The notes beneath the pieces are model-generated. The model searched no databases. It was given only the letters and a program-made list of their open reading frames with translations, and was not told where the DNA came from. DNA of 64,000 nt from Lateolabrax maculatus (lineage: Eukaryota; Chordata; Actinopteri; Acropomatiformes; Lateolabracidae). Shown here one piece after another: positions 47,690-60,900 of the stretch. The stretch covers positions 21,497,501 through 21,561,500 of the forward strand of contig CM062200.1 in the NCBI GenBank assembly GCA_031216445.1, written 5' to 3'. Every line of letters starts with the position of its first letter. Positions within the stretch are counted from its first letter, which is position 1. The position numbers and the translations under genes were made by a program.

Positions 47690-48360
47690 TAAAAATGATC
47701 CATAAAAAACATATTTCGTATGATTTTCACTTGTGATCCTCACTGACCCAGCCATGATCCCAAGTGCACCTGCAGGGGTGAACTGGTATGAACCAGTAGG
47801 ATCTTATTCATGAACACGCTCATGTAACCTTCACTGCTTTGAATTTGCTGCACCTGACTGTAACCTTGAAGCATACACACCAATTATATTTGGGCACTAT
47901 CATTCTTGGGCATTAGCGCTCTTGGCAGTAACCCACTAGAATCAGCATGTTTTCTTTTTTTAAAAAATCCCACCAGAATGAGCTAGAAATAAGGGTGTCT
48001 AGGAGCAGTGAAAACGAAGGTAATTATGAAACCTGAGTGAAAGAACGGGGAATACTAGTGTAATTTGAGGCCAGGCTCATGACAAGAGCCTTAGTGCATA
48101 CAGTAAAAATATCCTGGAAATAACCTAATGGTGTAACAAAACAGTTGAAACCAGTATCCAAGAGGATGGACAATAGACGTGGTGTGTGATCCCAAGAGTA
48201 TAAAGGTCGGGGGTTCACAGCAGTACAGGTCAGAGTTCTTCAGGTGTATCTTGTGTGCACTTTGAACATCACTCCTTTTTTTGTCGACAATAAAAGTCTT
48301 TTTTACTGCCCAGAGCTCTGTCTCCAGCTGATGATTTTTGAACACTAACGAGGAGCCTTT
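47690..48360 (+). mobile_element. Possible solo LTR
   Basis: TATAAAGG at about 48199 and AATAAA at 48289-48294 lie about 90 bp apart, and the stretch separates two groups of diverged satellite monomers. Termini and a target duplication could not be fixed. It may instead be another promoter-bearing repeat. Confidence 0.3.
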
Positions 48361-48439
48361 TGGATGATTGATTGCAGCTCAAAAATCTTTTTGGTCCAGT
48401 GCCTGGAATTTTAGTTCAAAGGTCACATCAGTTATTCAT

Positions 48440-48800
48440 TAATTTTCTGTCTTTGCAGTCTTAAAACAGCAGAAATTAGTGTTTTCAAGCTTCTGTGAAG
48501 AAATTGTACACCACCAGTCATAAAACATCTTATTTCATCAAATGAAGCTAAGAAATGTGGAAACTTGCTTAAATGATATTATTCATCAAGTTTCTGTTTT
48601 TGCAGTAATAGAACAGCAGAAATTAGTGTTTTCAAGCTTCTGTGAAGAAAATCTACATCAACAGTCATAAAACATCTTCTCTCATCAAAAGAAGCCAGAA
48701 AAAGAAGAAACTTGCTCTAAATTATGTTATTCATCATGGTTCTGTCTTTGCATGTTATTCATCATGTTTTTGTCTTTGCAGTTTTTTTGGAAAACATAAT
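48440..48800 (+). repeat. Diverged satellite monomers, second group
   Basis: Two to three units with AACAGCAGAAATTAGTGTTTTC, TCATAAAACATCTT and TCATCAAA, of the same diverged type as 47126-47600. Confidence 0.75.
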
Positions 48801-50370
48801 ATAAACATAACTACAACAATTTCAAGACCATGCAAGTAAGTATGCAACTCCTTCACCGTAATCACACCCATGTTATCTTAATTATGTCTTTTCTTATGTC
48901 AAGTCCATGTACCGCAAACCATTTCCACTAATCTCACTTGTGTTTGTTTTTATTGGGAGTTCAGTGGTGAACTCCAAATCTATCTAGAAACCTTCTTGAC
49001 AAACTAAAAATGACATATACAGCCACACTTTTAAATCTCTACTTTCACCAATTCCATGTTCCTGCCGCTCTACTTGAATGGACATATAACATTTCGTCCT
49101 GAAAAAATATTGGATCAACTTTGCAACTTTCAAAAAGTAAGCCATCATACGTTTACAACATGCATGCCTCTACACTTTTCATACATGCATTATCCTATAT
49201 TATCTTCACTTCCTCCCTTTTTGTGAAACTGTCCTAATTGTTTTTTTTCTATGGTGTTTTAGACGTACCCAGATCATTATTCTAATTATTGATGTGCTGA
49301 AGAAATACAACATCAGGACTGTGGACAAACCTAATGTACACATAATTACATTGTTACTGTCAATATGGACCTGTATGCCTAGTCAAACTACCACATGCAT
49401 GCCCATACACACTCTGTACTAACCCTTTCATACATATCTTGTATTATCTTTACCTTTTCCCCTGTTGTGCAACTGTTTTCAATCACTAATTTTACATGCT
49501 TTTTCTGTTGTGTTCCATATTTGGCACTCGAGGCGTGGTTTGACTGTGTTATTGATGCCACCTACAGCACCACAGAATGTCTGGACTGATGTCTGTACTA
49601 GTACAAAAAATTGTCTGCAGAGGGCGCTCTAAGCTCAGCCAATCTAACATGCATAGCTCTCGTGGTATTACAGCCCAGGTAACGGTCAAAAACGACACAT
49701 GAAAACGGCAAACAATGATTTGAAAAGGGTTGTTGACACGGCTTATGTCTTAACATTTACCTTGTTTAATTGGTAGCCGTTGTCGAAAGAAAATGCCAAA
49801 CTTCTGCACTGCACATGGCGGCTCCGATGATCATAAGTCGTTCCGTACGTGCAAATGAAGGGTTCGTTCGTTGTACCATTAGCTGCTATTCACGTGTCAC
49901 TCCTTAGCTATTCGCTGTGCAATGCATATGGAAGTTCCCAGTGATAACACCGTCCCAACCCACGGTGGTAGGATGGTGTCTTTGTTGAAATGTTACGACC
50001 ACCCTCAGTTCCCATCCCAAGGTCTCTTGCTGCTAACCTCCATTAGCTGTGGTTAGCATTGGTAGTGCGGTGAACACTGCTGACTGCCACCTCTCCGTCT
50101 ACCTGTGACTGCTTGTGACCTTGTGCTTTCCCAAAAGTGTGCTTCCTTAATTAAATAAAAACCCAATATGTGTAAGCGGTCCAAAATACTCTCGCTGGAT
50201 ACTCTCACTGACATCCCTAATTCTAAGCTAATGAATATGCTACAATTTTTAATTTCAGATGGTTACACAGTAATGACAACACACTGCTCTTCCATCACAA
50301 TGAAAGACTGAAAGCAACTAAGAGAAACCATTAGGGACATTATTTAAAATGACCATACATATATACATGT
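48801..50370. other. Intergenic, no complete gene seen
   Basis: Mostly AT-rich sequence with no long open frame. A GC-richer patch at about 49610-50110 holds the short frame described at 49793. Confidence 0.4.
49793..49858 (+). pseudogene. Very short frame resembling a THAP-domain start (weak)
   Basis: The 21-codon frame begins MPNFCTAHGG. THAP zinc fingers often begin MPxxC, but the second cysteine expected a few residues later is absent. The frame stops at TGA 49856-49858. It may be a decayed first exon or coincidence. Confidence 0.15.
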
Positions 50371-50379
50371 AGTTTCCCT

Positions 50380-50705
50380 CTCACATACAGACAAGAAACC
50401 AAACTCGTTCACAAAGTACACTGACAACCTCTTACACATACAAGTGAAATGCTTTTATATACCCAACTGGAACATTCTCACACAAGCAACTGAATACTAC
50501 TAGTATACTACTAGTAAAATGTGCTCATATACACGTGAAAATGTTCCTCTCAGATATTTAAGCACTCATTCACATGCTCTACTGAACATGCTCTCACACG
50601 CAAGTGAAGCACTGTCACATACATAGCTGAAACTCTCATAAAAACTACTATCATCTTTTACATAGTATACTCAAAAACTTTCACACATACCTGTAAAATG
50701 TGGGT
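50380..50705. repeat. Degenerate minisatellite, roughly 30-bp unit
   Basis: Imperfect repeats of the core CTCACACATACAAGTGAAATG (for example near 50430, 50590 and 50680) lie in a run with varied spacing. Confidence 0.6.
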
Positions 50706-51239
50706 TTAAAGGGGTTTTCAGTAGAATGTGTGAATATGTTGGGTTTCATATGTGTATTTAACAGAGAACCACGTCTCTATATGCATGTCATTCTTAATTA
50801 TGTCCCTAACAACTCCTCATAAGCAATGGCTGGACTGTCAATGTCTGTTTGATGCCCATTCTGCATCAATATATATGTAACTTCATACTGTGTATTTCTG
50901 TTATGCAGACTTAAATGGCTCGCAGTTTGGCAATGACAAATCCGATGTTCTGGTCAACAGATATCCATCTCTGTAACAGCAGTTACAGAGAACAGTCAGA
51001 AAATGACCTTGAAAAAAGTTTTTGGCCTCCAGCCTTACCATGTGGTTTTTTTTGTTGTTTGTATTGCCATCATGTCAAACCTGTAAATGTAGTTGTTCAG
51101 CACTGCCACTACAACACTTCGCTCTTCTTTAGGCCTCAATAATACTACACATTGACACTGCAGCTACAAAAATGCAATATTTGCAAAACTACATGTAATA
51201 TTCACAATCTGTTAGTCAAGTAATGAATGACTAACAACA
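50706..51239. other. Intergenic, no gene seen
   Basis: No recognisable coding or repeat feature. A 75-codon frame at 50915 has no family character that I recognise. Confidence 0.4.
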
Positions 51240-51405
51240 GGAAGTAAGCCTCATGTGACATTCTTCATCCGATTTACATCAAATTCGTACGGTGTGCTCT
51301 ACGCATGATACCTGGCATCGGGGTCTGGTCACAAGGCCGCAAACCGCCCCGACGTGCACATGGGTGCGAGGGCTGGATCATCACTGCTTGCAGCCCTATT
51401 CAAAT
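51240..51405 (+). repeat. Direct repeat, left copy of a dispersed fish repeat
   Basis: It shares CAGGAAGTAAGC, TCAAATTC, GTGTGCTCTACGCATGAT, CCCCGACGTGCACA and GGATCATCA with 51795-51965. The type is common in fish genomes as a non-coding repeat. Confidence 0.7.
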
Positions 51406-51794
51406 GCAGGAATTATTATTATTTATCTTTTTATTGTTTCCTCACGTTTTTGGGGGCCTGGACGTGCGTGAAAAGTTGTGAAACTTTCCACACGCAAAGT
51501 CTGGTGAAAACTTTTATATTTAAATGGTCTTGGACATGGGCGTGGCAAAATTGCTCAATAGCGCACAGCGTTTCAAACTTAAACCCCCCATATTTTGGTT
51601 TGACCCACATGCCCCAAATTAAGCAGGTACATGTATCATGCCCAGACTTTAAAAAAAGCCTTTTGAAGCAATACCCAATGACCAACAGGAAGTCAGGCAT
51701 TTTTAATTCGTTTCAAAACTTCACATTCTTGATCAGAGTCCCAGCCTGAACACGTGTAAACACCAATTAAGTGTCATAGTCACTGCGTCACCTT
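51406..51794. other. Spacer between the two direct repeats
   Basis: It includes another part of what looks like the same repeat family (AACAGGAAGT at 51685 and again near 51803). The open frames here are incidental. Confidence 0.4.
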
Positions 51795-51965
51795 CTGGCA
51801 ACAGGAAGTAAGCTTTATATCAAAATCTTCAACCGATTTATATCAAATTCTCACAGCGTGCTCTACGCATGATGTACAGTATGGGCATCCAGTCACTAAC
51901 CTCGGCCATGGCATACCCCGACGTGCACACGGGGGTGGGGGCCCGATCATCAGTGCTCGCAGCTT
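51795..51965 (+). repeat. Direct repeat, right copy, abutting the satellite
   Basis: Matches 51240-51405 with moderate divergence. It ends GCAGCTTTAATTATTATTTTCATAA, where the last bases already match the satellite, so the array starts at the end of this element. Confidence 0.7.
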
Positions 51966-54900
51966 TAATTATTATTTTCATAATAATGTGACCATAATAG
52001 ACATCAACTGTCATAAAACACCTTATTAAATTAAATAAGCAAACTTGCTCTGAATGATGTTATTCAACAGATCTGAGTGTTTTCATAATAATTTGACCAT
52101 AATCAACTGTCATAAAACACCTTATTAAATTAAATGAGCAAACTTGCTCTGAATGATGTTATTCAACAGAACTGAGTGTTTTCATAATAATGTGACCATA
52201 ATAAACATCAACAACACCTTATTTCAACAAAAGAAGTTGATAAATAAGCAAACTTGCTCTGAATGATGTTATTCAACAGAAAGGAGTGTTTTCATAATAA
52301 TGTGACCATAATAAACATCAACAGTCATAAAACACCTTATTTCAACAAAAGAAGTTGACAAATAAGCAAACTTGCTCTGAATGATGTTATTCAACAGATC
52401 TGAGTGTTTCCATGCTTCTGTTATGAAAATAAACATCAACATTCAAAAAACACCTTATTTCATCAAAAGAAGTTGATAAATAAGCAAACTTGCTCTGAAT
52501 GATGTTATTCAACAGAACTGAGTGTTTTCATAATAATGTGACCATAATAAACATCAACAGTCATAAAACACCTTATTTCATCAAAAGAAGTAGATAAATA
52601 AGCAAACTTGCTCTGAATGATGTTATTCAACAGAAAGGAGTGTTTTCATAATAATGTTAAAATAATAAACATCAACAGTCATAAAACACCTTATTTCATC
52701 AAAAGAAGTTGATAAATAAGCAAACTTGCTCTCAATGATGTTATTCAACAGAAAGGAGTGTTTTCATAATAATGTGACCATAATAAACATGAACTGTCAT
52801 AAAACACCTTATTTCAACAAAAGAAGTTGATAAATAAGCAAACTTGCTCTGAATGATGTTATTCAACAGAACTGAGTGTTTCCATGCTTCTGTTATGAAA
52901 ATAAACATCAACAGTCATAAAACACCTTACTTCATCAAAAGAAGTTGATAAATAAGCAAACTTGCTCTGAATGATGTTATTCAACAGAAAGGAGTGTTTT
53001 CATAATAATGTGACCATAATAAACATCAACAGTCATAAAACACCTTACTTCATCAAAAGAAGTTGATAAATAAGCAAACTTGATCTGAATGATGTTATTC
53101 AACAGAAAGGAGTGTTTTCATAATAATGTGACCATAATAAACATCAACTGTCAAAAAACACCTTATTTCATCAAAAGAAGTTGATAAATAAGCAAACTTG
53201 CTCTGAATGATGTTATTCAACAGAACTGAGTGTTTTCATAATAATGTTAAAATAATAAACATCAACAGTCATAAAACACCTTATTTCAACAAAAGAAGTT
53301 GATAAATAAGCAAACTTGCTCTGAATGATGTTATTCAACAGAAAGGAGTGTTTTCATAATAATGTGACCATAATAAACATCAACAGTCATAAAACACCTT
53401 ATTTCATCAAAAGAAGTTGATAAATAAGCAAACTTGCTCTGAATGATGTTATTCAACAGAAAGGAGTGTTTTCATAATACTTTGATGAAAATAAACATCA
53501 ACAGTCAAAAAACACCTTATTTCAACAAAAGAAGTTGATAAATAAGCAAAGTAAACATCAATAGAACTGAATGATGTTATTCAACAGAAAGGAATGTTTT
53601 CATAATAATGTGACCATAATAAACATCAACTGTCATAAAACACCTTATTTCAACGAAAGAAGTTGATAAATAAGCAAACTTGCTCTGAATGATGTTATTC
53701 AACAGAACTGAGTGTTTCCATGCTTCTGTTATGAAAATAAACATCAACAGTCATAAAACACCTTACTTCATCAAAAGAAGTTGATAAATAAGCAAACTTG
53801 CTCTGAATGATGTTATTCAACAGAAAGGAGTGTTTTCATAATAATGTGACCATAATAAACATCAACAGTCATCTTACTTCATCAAAAGAAGTTGATAAAT
53901 AAGCAAACTTGCTCTGAATGATGTTATTCAACAGAAAGGAGTGTTTCCATGCTTTTGTTATGAAAATAAACATCAACAGTCAAAAAACACCTTATTTCAT
54001 CAAAAGAAGTTGATAAATAAGCAAACTTGCTCTCAATGATGTTATTCAACAGAAAGGAGTGTTTTCATAATAATGTGACCATAATAAACATCAACAGTCA
54101 TAAAACACCTTATTTCATCAAAAGAAGTTGATAAATAAGCAAACTTGCTCTGAATGATGTTATTCAACAGAACTGAGTGTTTCCATGCTTCTGTTATGAA
54201 AATAAACATCAACAGTCAAAAAACACCTTATTTCATCAAAAGAAGTTGATAAATAAGCAAACTTGCTCTGAATGATGTTATTCAACAGAAAGGAGTGTTT
54301 TCATAATAATGTGACCATAATAAACATCAACAGTCATAAAACACCTTATTTCATCAAAAGAAGTTGATAAATAAGCAAACTTGCTCTCAATGATGTTATT
54401 CAACAGAAAGGAGTGTTGTCATAATAATGTGACCATAATAAACATCAACAGTCATAAAACACCTTATTTCAACAAAAGAAGTTGACAAATAAGCAAACTT
54501 GCTCTGAATGATGTTATTCAACAGATCTGAGTGTTTCCATGCTTCTGTTATGAAAATAAGCATCAACAGTCAAAAAACACCTTATTTCATCAAAAGAAGT
54601 TGATAAATAAGCAAACTTGCTCTGAATGATGTTATTCAACAGAACTGAGTGTTTTCATAATAATGTGACCATCAACAGTCATAAAACACCATTTCATCAA
54701 AAGAAGTTGATAAATAAGCAAACTTGCTCTGAATGATGTTATTCAACAGATCTGAGTGTTTCCATGCTTCTGTTATGAAAATAAGCATCAACAGTCAAAA
54801 AACACTTTATTTCATCAAAAGAAGTTGATAAATAAGCAAACTTGCTCTGAATGATGTTATTAAAAAGAAAGGAGTGTTTTCATAATAATGTGACCATAAT

Positions 54901-57900
54901 AAACATCAACAGTCATAAAACACCTTATTTCATCAAAAGAAGTTGATAAATAAGCAAAGTAAACATCAACAGAACTGAATGATGTTATTCAACAGAAAGG
55001 AGTGTTTCCATGCTTCTGTTATGAAAATAAACATCAACAGTCATAAAACACCTTATTTCAACAAAAGAAGTTGATAAATAAACAAACTTGCTCTGAATGA
55101 TGTTATTCAACAGAACTGAGTGTTTTCATAATAATGTGACCATAATAAACATCAACTGTCATAAAACACCTTATTTCATCAAAAGAAGTTGATAAATAAG
55201 CAAACTTGCTCTGAATGATGTTATTCAACAGAACTGAGTGTTTTCATAATAATGTGACCATAATAAACATCAACTGTCATAAAACACCTTATTTGATCAA
55301 AAGAAGTTGATAAATAAGCAAAGTAAACATCAACAGAACTGAATGATGTTATTCAACAGAACTGAGTGTTTTCATAATAATGTGACCATAATAAACATCA
55401 ACAGTCATAAAACACCTTATTTCATCAAAAGAAGTTGATAAATAAGCAAACTTGCTCTGAATGATGTTATTCAACAGAAAGGAGTGTTTTCATAATAATG
55501 TGACCATAATAAACATCAACTGTCATAAAACACCTTATTTCATCAAAAGAAGTTGATAAATAAGCAAAGTAAACATCAACAGAACTGAATGATGTTATTC
55601 AACAGAAAGGAGTGTTTCCATGCTTCTGTTATGAAAATAAACATCAACAGTCAAAAAACACGTTATTTCATCAAAAGAAATTGATAAATAAGCAAACTTG
55701 CTCTGAATGATGTTATTCAACAGAACTGAGTGTTTTCATAATACTGTGACCATAATAAACATCAACAGTCATAAAACACCTTATTTCATCAAAAGAAGTT
55801 GATAAATAAGCAAACTTGCTCTGAATGATGTTATTCAACAGAAAGGAGTGTTTTCATAATACTTTGATGAAAATAAACATCAACAGTCAAAAAACACGTT
55901 ATTTCATCAAAAGAAGTTGATAAATAAGCAAAGTAAACATCAACAGAACTGAATGATGTTATTCAACAGAACTGAGTGTTTTCATAATAATGTGACCATA
56001 ATAAACATCAACAGTCATAAAACACCTTATTTCATCAAAAGAAGTTGATAAATAAGCAAACTTGCTCTGAATGATGTTATTCAACAATACTGAGTGTTTT
56101 CATAATAATGTGACCATAATAAACATCAACTGTCATAAAACACCTTATTTCATCAAAAGAAGTTGATAAATAAGCAAAGTAAACATCAACAGAACTGAAT
56201 GATGTTATTCAACAGAACTGAGTGTTTTCATAATAATGTGACCATAATAAACATCAACAGTCATAAAACACCTTATTTCATCAAAAGAAGTTGATAAATA
56301 AGCAAACTTGCTCTGAATGATGTTATTCAACAGAACTGAGTGTTTCCATGCTTCTGTTATGAAAATAAACATCAACAGTCAAAAAACACCTTATTTCATC
56401 AAAAGAAGTTGATAAATAAGCAAACTTGCTCTGAATGATGTTATTCAACAGAACTGAGTGTTTTCATAATAATGTGACCATAATAAACATCAACAGTCAT
56501 AAAACACCTTATTTCATCAAAAGAAGTTGATAAATAAGCAAACTTGCTCTGAATGATGTTATTCAACAGAAAGGAGTGTTTTCATAATAATGTGACCATA
56601 ATAAACATCAACAGTCATAAAACACCTTATTTCATCAAAAGAAGTTGATAAATAAGCAAACTTGCTCTGAATGATGTTATTCAACAGAAAGGAGTGTTTT
56701 CATAATACTGTGACCATAATAAACATCAACAGTCATAAAACACCTTATTTCATCAAAAGAAGTTGATAAATAAGCAAAGTAAACATCAACAGAACTGAAT
56801 GATGTTATTCAACAGAACTGAGTGTTTTCATAATAATGTGACCATAATAAACATCAACTGTCATAAAACACCTTATTTCATCAAAAGAAGTTGATAAATA
56901 AGCAAACTTGCTCTGAATGATGTTATTCAACAGAACTGAGTGATTTCATAATAATGTGACCATAATAAACATCAACAGTCATAAAACACCTTATTTCATC
57001 AAAAGAAGTTGATAAACAAGCAAAGTAAATATCAACAGAACTGAATGATGTTATTCAACAGAAAGGAGTGTTTTCATAATAATGTGACCATAATAAACAT
57101 CAACAGTCATAAAACACCTTATTTCAACAAAAGAAGTTGATAAATAAGCAAACTTGCTCTGAATGATGTTATTCAACAGAAAGGAGTGTTTTCATAATAA
57201 TGTGACCATAATAAACATCAACAGTCATAAAACACCTTATTTCATCAAAAGAAGTTGATAAATAAGCAAACTTGCTCTGAATGATGTTATTCAACAGAAC
57301 TGAGTGTTTCCATGCTTCTGTTATGAAAATAAACATCAACAGTCAAAAAACACCTTATTTCATCAAAAGAAGTTGATAAATAAGCAAATTAAACATCAAC
57401 AGAACTGAATGATGTTATTCAACAGAACTGAGTGTTTTCATAATAATGTGACCATAATAAACATCAACTGTCATAAAACACCTTATTTCATCAAAAGAAG
57501 TTGATAAATAAGCAAAGTAAACATCAACAGAACTGAATGATGTTATTCAACAGAACTGAGTGTTTTCATAATAATGTGACCATAATAAACATCAACAGTC
57601 ATAAAACACCTTATTTCATCAAAAGAAGTTGATAAATAAGCAAACTTGCTCTGAATGATGTTATTCAACAGAAAGGAGTGTTTTCATAATACTGTGACCA
57701 TAATAAACATCAACAGTCATAAAACACCTTATTTCATCAAAAGAAGTTGATAAATAAGCAAAGTAAACATCAACAGAACTGAATGATGTTATTCAACAGA
57801 ACTGAGTGTTTTCATAATAATGTGACCATAATAAACATCAACAGTCATAAAACACCTTATTTCATCAAAAGAAGTTGATAAATAAGCAAAGTAAACATCA

Positions 57901-60900
57901 ACAGAACTGAATGATGTTATTCAACAGAACTGAGTGTTTTCATAATAATGTGACCATAATAAACATCAACTGTCATAAAACACCTTATTTCTTCAAAAGA
58001 AGTTGATAAATAAGCAAACTTGCTCTGAATGATGTTATTCAACAGAAAGGAGTGTTTCCATGCTTCTGTTATGAAAATAAACATCAACAGTCAAAAAACA
58101 CGTTATTTCATCAAAAGAAGTTGATAAATAAGCAAAGTAAACATCAACAGAACTGAATGATGTTATTCAACAGAAAGGAGTGTTTTCATAATACTGTGAC
58201 CATAATAAACATCAACAGTCATAAAACACCTTATTTCATCAAAAGAAGTTGATAAATAAGCAAAGTAAACATCAACAGAACTGAATGATGTTATTCAACA
58301 GAACTGAGTGTTTTCATAATAATGTGACCATAATAAACATCAACTGTCATAAAACACCTTATTTCATCAAAAGAAGTTGATAAATAAGCAAACTTGCTCT
58401 GAATGATGTTATTCAACAGAACTGAGTGTTTTCATAATAATGTGACCATAATAAACATCAACAGTCATAAAACACCTTATTTCATCAAAAGAAGTTGATA
58501 AATAAGCAAACTTGCTCTGAATGATGTTATTCAACAGAACTGAGTGTTTCCATGCTTCTGTTATGAAAATAAACATCAACAGTCAAAAAACACCTTATTT
58601 CATCAAAAGAAGTTGATAAATAAGCAAACTTGCTCTGAATGATGTTATTCAACAGAAAGGAGTGTTTTCATAATAATGTGACCATAATAAACATCAACTG
58701 TCATAAAACACCTTATTTCATCAAAAGAAGTTGATAAATAAGCAAACTTGCTCTGAATGATGTTATTCAACAGAACTGAGTGTTTTCATAATAATGTGAC
58801 CATAATAAACATCAACAGTCATAAAACACCTTATTTCATCAAAAGAAGTTGATAAATAAGCAAACTTGCTCTGAATGATGTTATTCAACAGAAAGGAGTG
58901 TTTTCATAATAATGTGACCATAATAAACATCAACAGCTTATTTCAACAAAAGAAGTTGATAAACAAGAAAACTTGCTCTGAATGATGTTATTCAACAGAA
59001 AGGAGTGTTTTCATAATAATGTGACCATAATAAACATCAACAGTCATAAAACACCTTATGTTCATCAAAAGAAGTTGATAAATAAGCAAACTTGACTCTG
59101 AATGATGTTATTCAACAGAACTGAGTGTTTCCATGCTTCTGTTATGAAAATAAACATCAACAGTCAAAAAACACCTTATTTCATCAAAAGAAGTTGATAA
59201 ATAAGCAAACTTGCTCTGAATGATGTTATTCAACAGAAAGGAGTGTTTTCATAATACTGTGACCATAATAAACATCAACAGTCATAAACACCTTATTTCA
59301 TCAAAAGAAGTTGATAAATAAGCAAAGTAAACATCAACAGAACTGAATGATGTTATTCAACAGAACTGAGTGTTTTCATAATAATGTGACCATAATAAAC
59401 ATCAACTGTCATAAAACACCTTATTTCATCAAAAGAAGTTGATAAATAAGCAAACTTGCTCTGAATGATGTTATTCAACAGAAAGGAGTTGTTTTCATAA
59501 TACTGTGACCATAATAAACATCAACAGTCATAAAACACCTTATTTCATCAAAAGAAGTTGATAAATAAGCAAAGTAAACATCAACAGAACTGAATGATGT
59601 TATTCAACAGAACTGAGTGTTTTCATAATAATGTGACCATAATAAACATCAACTGTCGTAAAACACCTTATTTCATCAAAAGAAGTTGATAAATAAGCAA
59701 AGTAAACATCAACAGAACTGAATGATGTTATTCAACAGAACTGAGTGTTTTCATAATAATGTGACCATAATAAACATCAACAGTCAAAAAACACGTTATT
59801 TCATCAAAAGAAGTTGATAAATAAGCAAACTTGCTCTGAATGATGTTATTCAACAGAAAGGAGTGTTTTCATAATAATGTGACCATAATAAACATCAACA
59901 GTCATAAAACACCTTATTTCATCAAAAGAAGTTGATAAATAAGCAAAGTAAACATCAACAGAACTGAATGATGTTATTCAACAGAACTGAGTGTTTTCAT
60001 AATAATGTGACCATAATAAACATCAACAGTCATAAAACACCTTATTTCATCAAAAGAAGTTGATAAATAAGCAAAGTAAATATCAACAGAACTGAATGAT
60101 GTTATTCAACAGAACTGAGTGTTTCCATGCTTCTGTTATGAAAATAAACATCAACAGTCAAAAAACACCTTATTTCATCAAAAGAAGTTGATAAATAAGC
60201 AAACTTGCTCTGAATGATGTTATTCAACAGAAAGGAGTGTTTTTCATAATACTGTGACCATAATAAACATCAACAGTCATAAAAACACCTTATTTCATCA
60301 AAAGAAGTTGATAAATAAGCAAAGTAAACATCAACAGAACTGAATGATGTTATTCAACAGAACTGAGTGTTTTCATAATAATGTGACCATAATAAACATC
60401 AACAGTCATAAAACACCTTATTTCATCAAAAGAAGTTGATAAATAAGCAAACTTGCTCTGAATGATGTTATTCAACAGAAAGGAGTGTTTTCATAATAAT
60501 GTGACCATAATAACATCAACAGTCATAAAACACCTTATTTCATCAAAAGAAGTTGATAAATAAGCAAACTTGCTCTGAATGATGTTATTCAACAGAAAGG
60601 AGTGTTTTCATAATAATGTGACCATAATAAACATCAACAGTCATAAAACACCTTATTTCATCAAAAGAAGTTGATAAATAAGCAAACTTGCTCTGAATGA
60701 TGTTATTCAACAGAAAGGAGTGTTTCCATGCTTCTGTTATGAAAAATAAACATCAACAGTCAAAAAACACGTTATTTCATCAAAAGAAGTTGATAAATAA
60801 GCAAAGTAAACATCAACAGAACTGAATGATGTTATTCAACAGAACTGAGTGTTTTCATAATAATGTGACCATAATAATCATCAACAGTCATAAAACACCT

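Noticed and set aside
51354..51749. 131-codon plus-strand frame
   Set aside because: It overlaps a known-type fish repeat and an antisense frame of similar length. No domain recognised.
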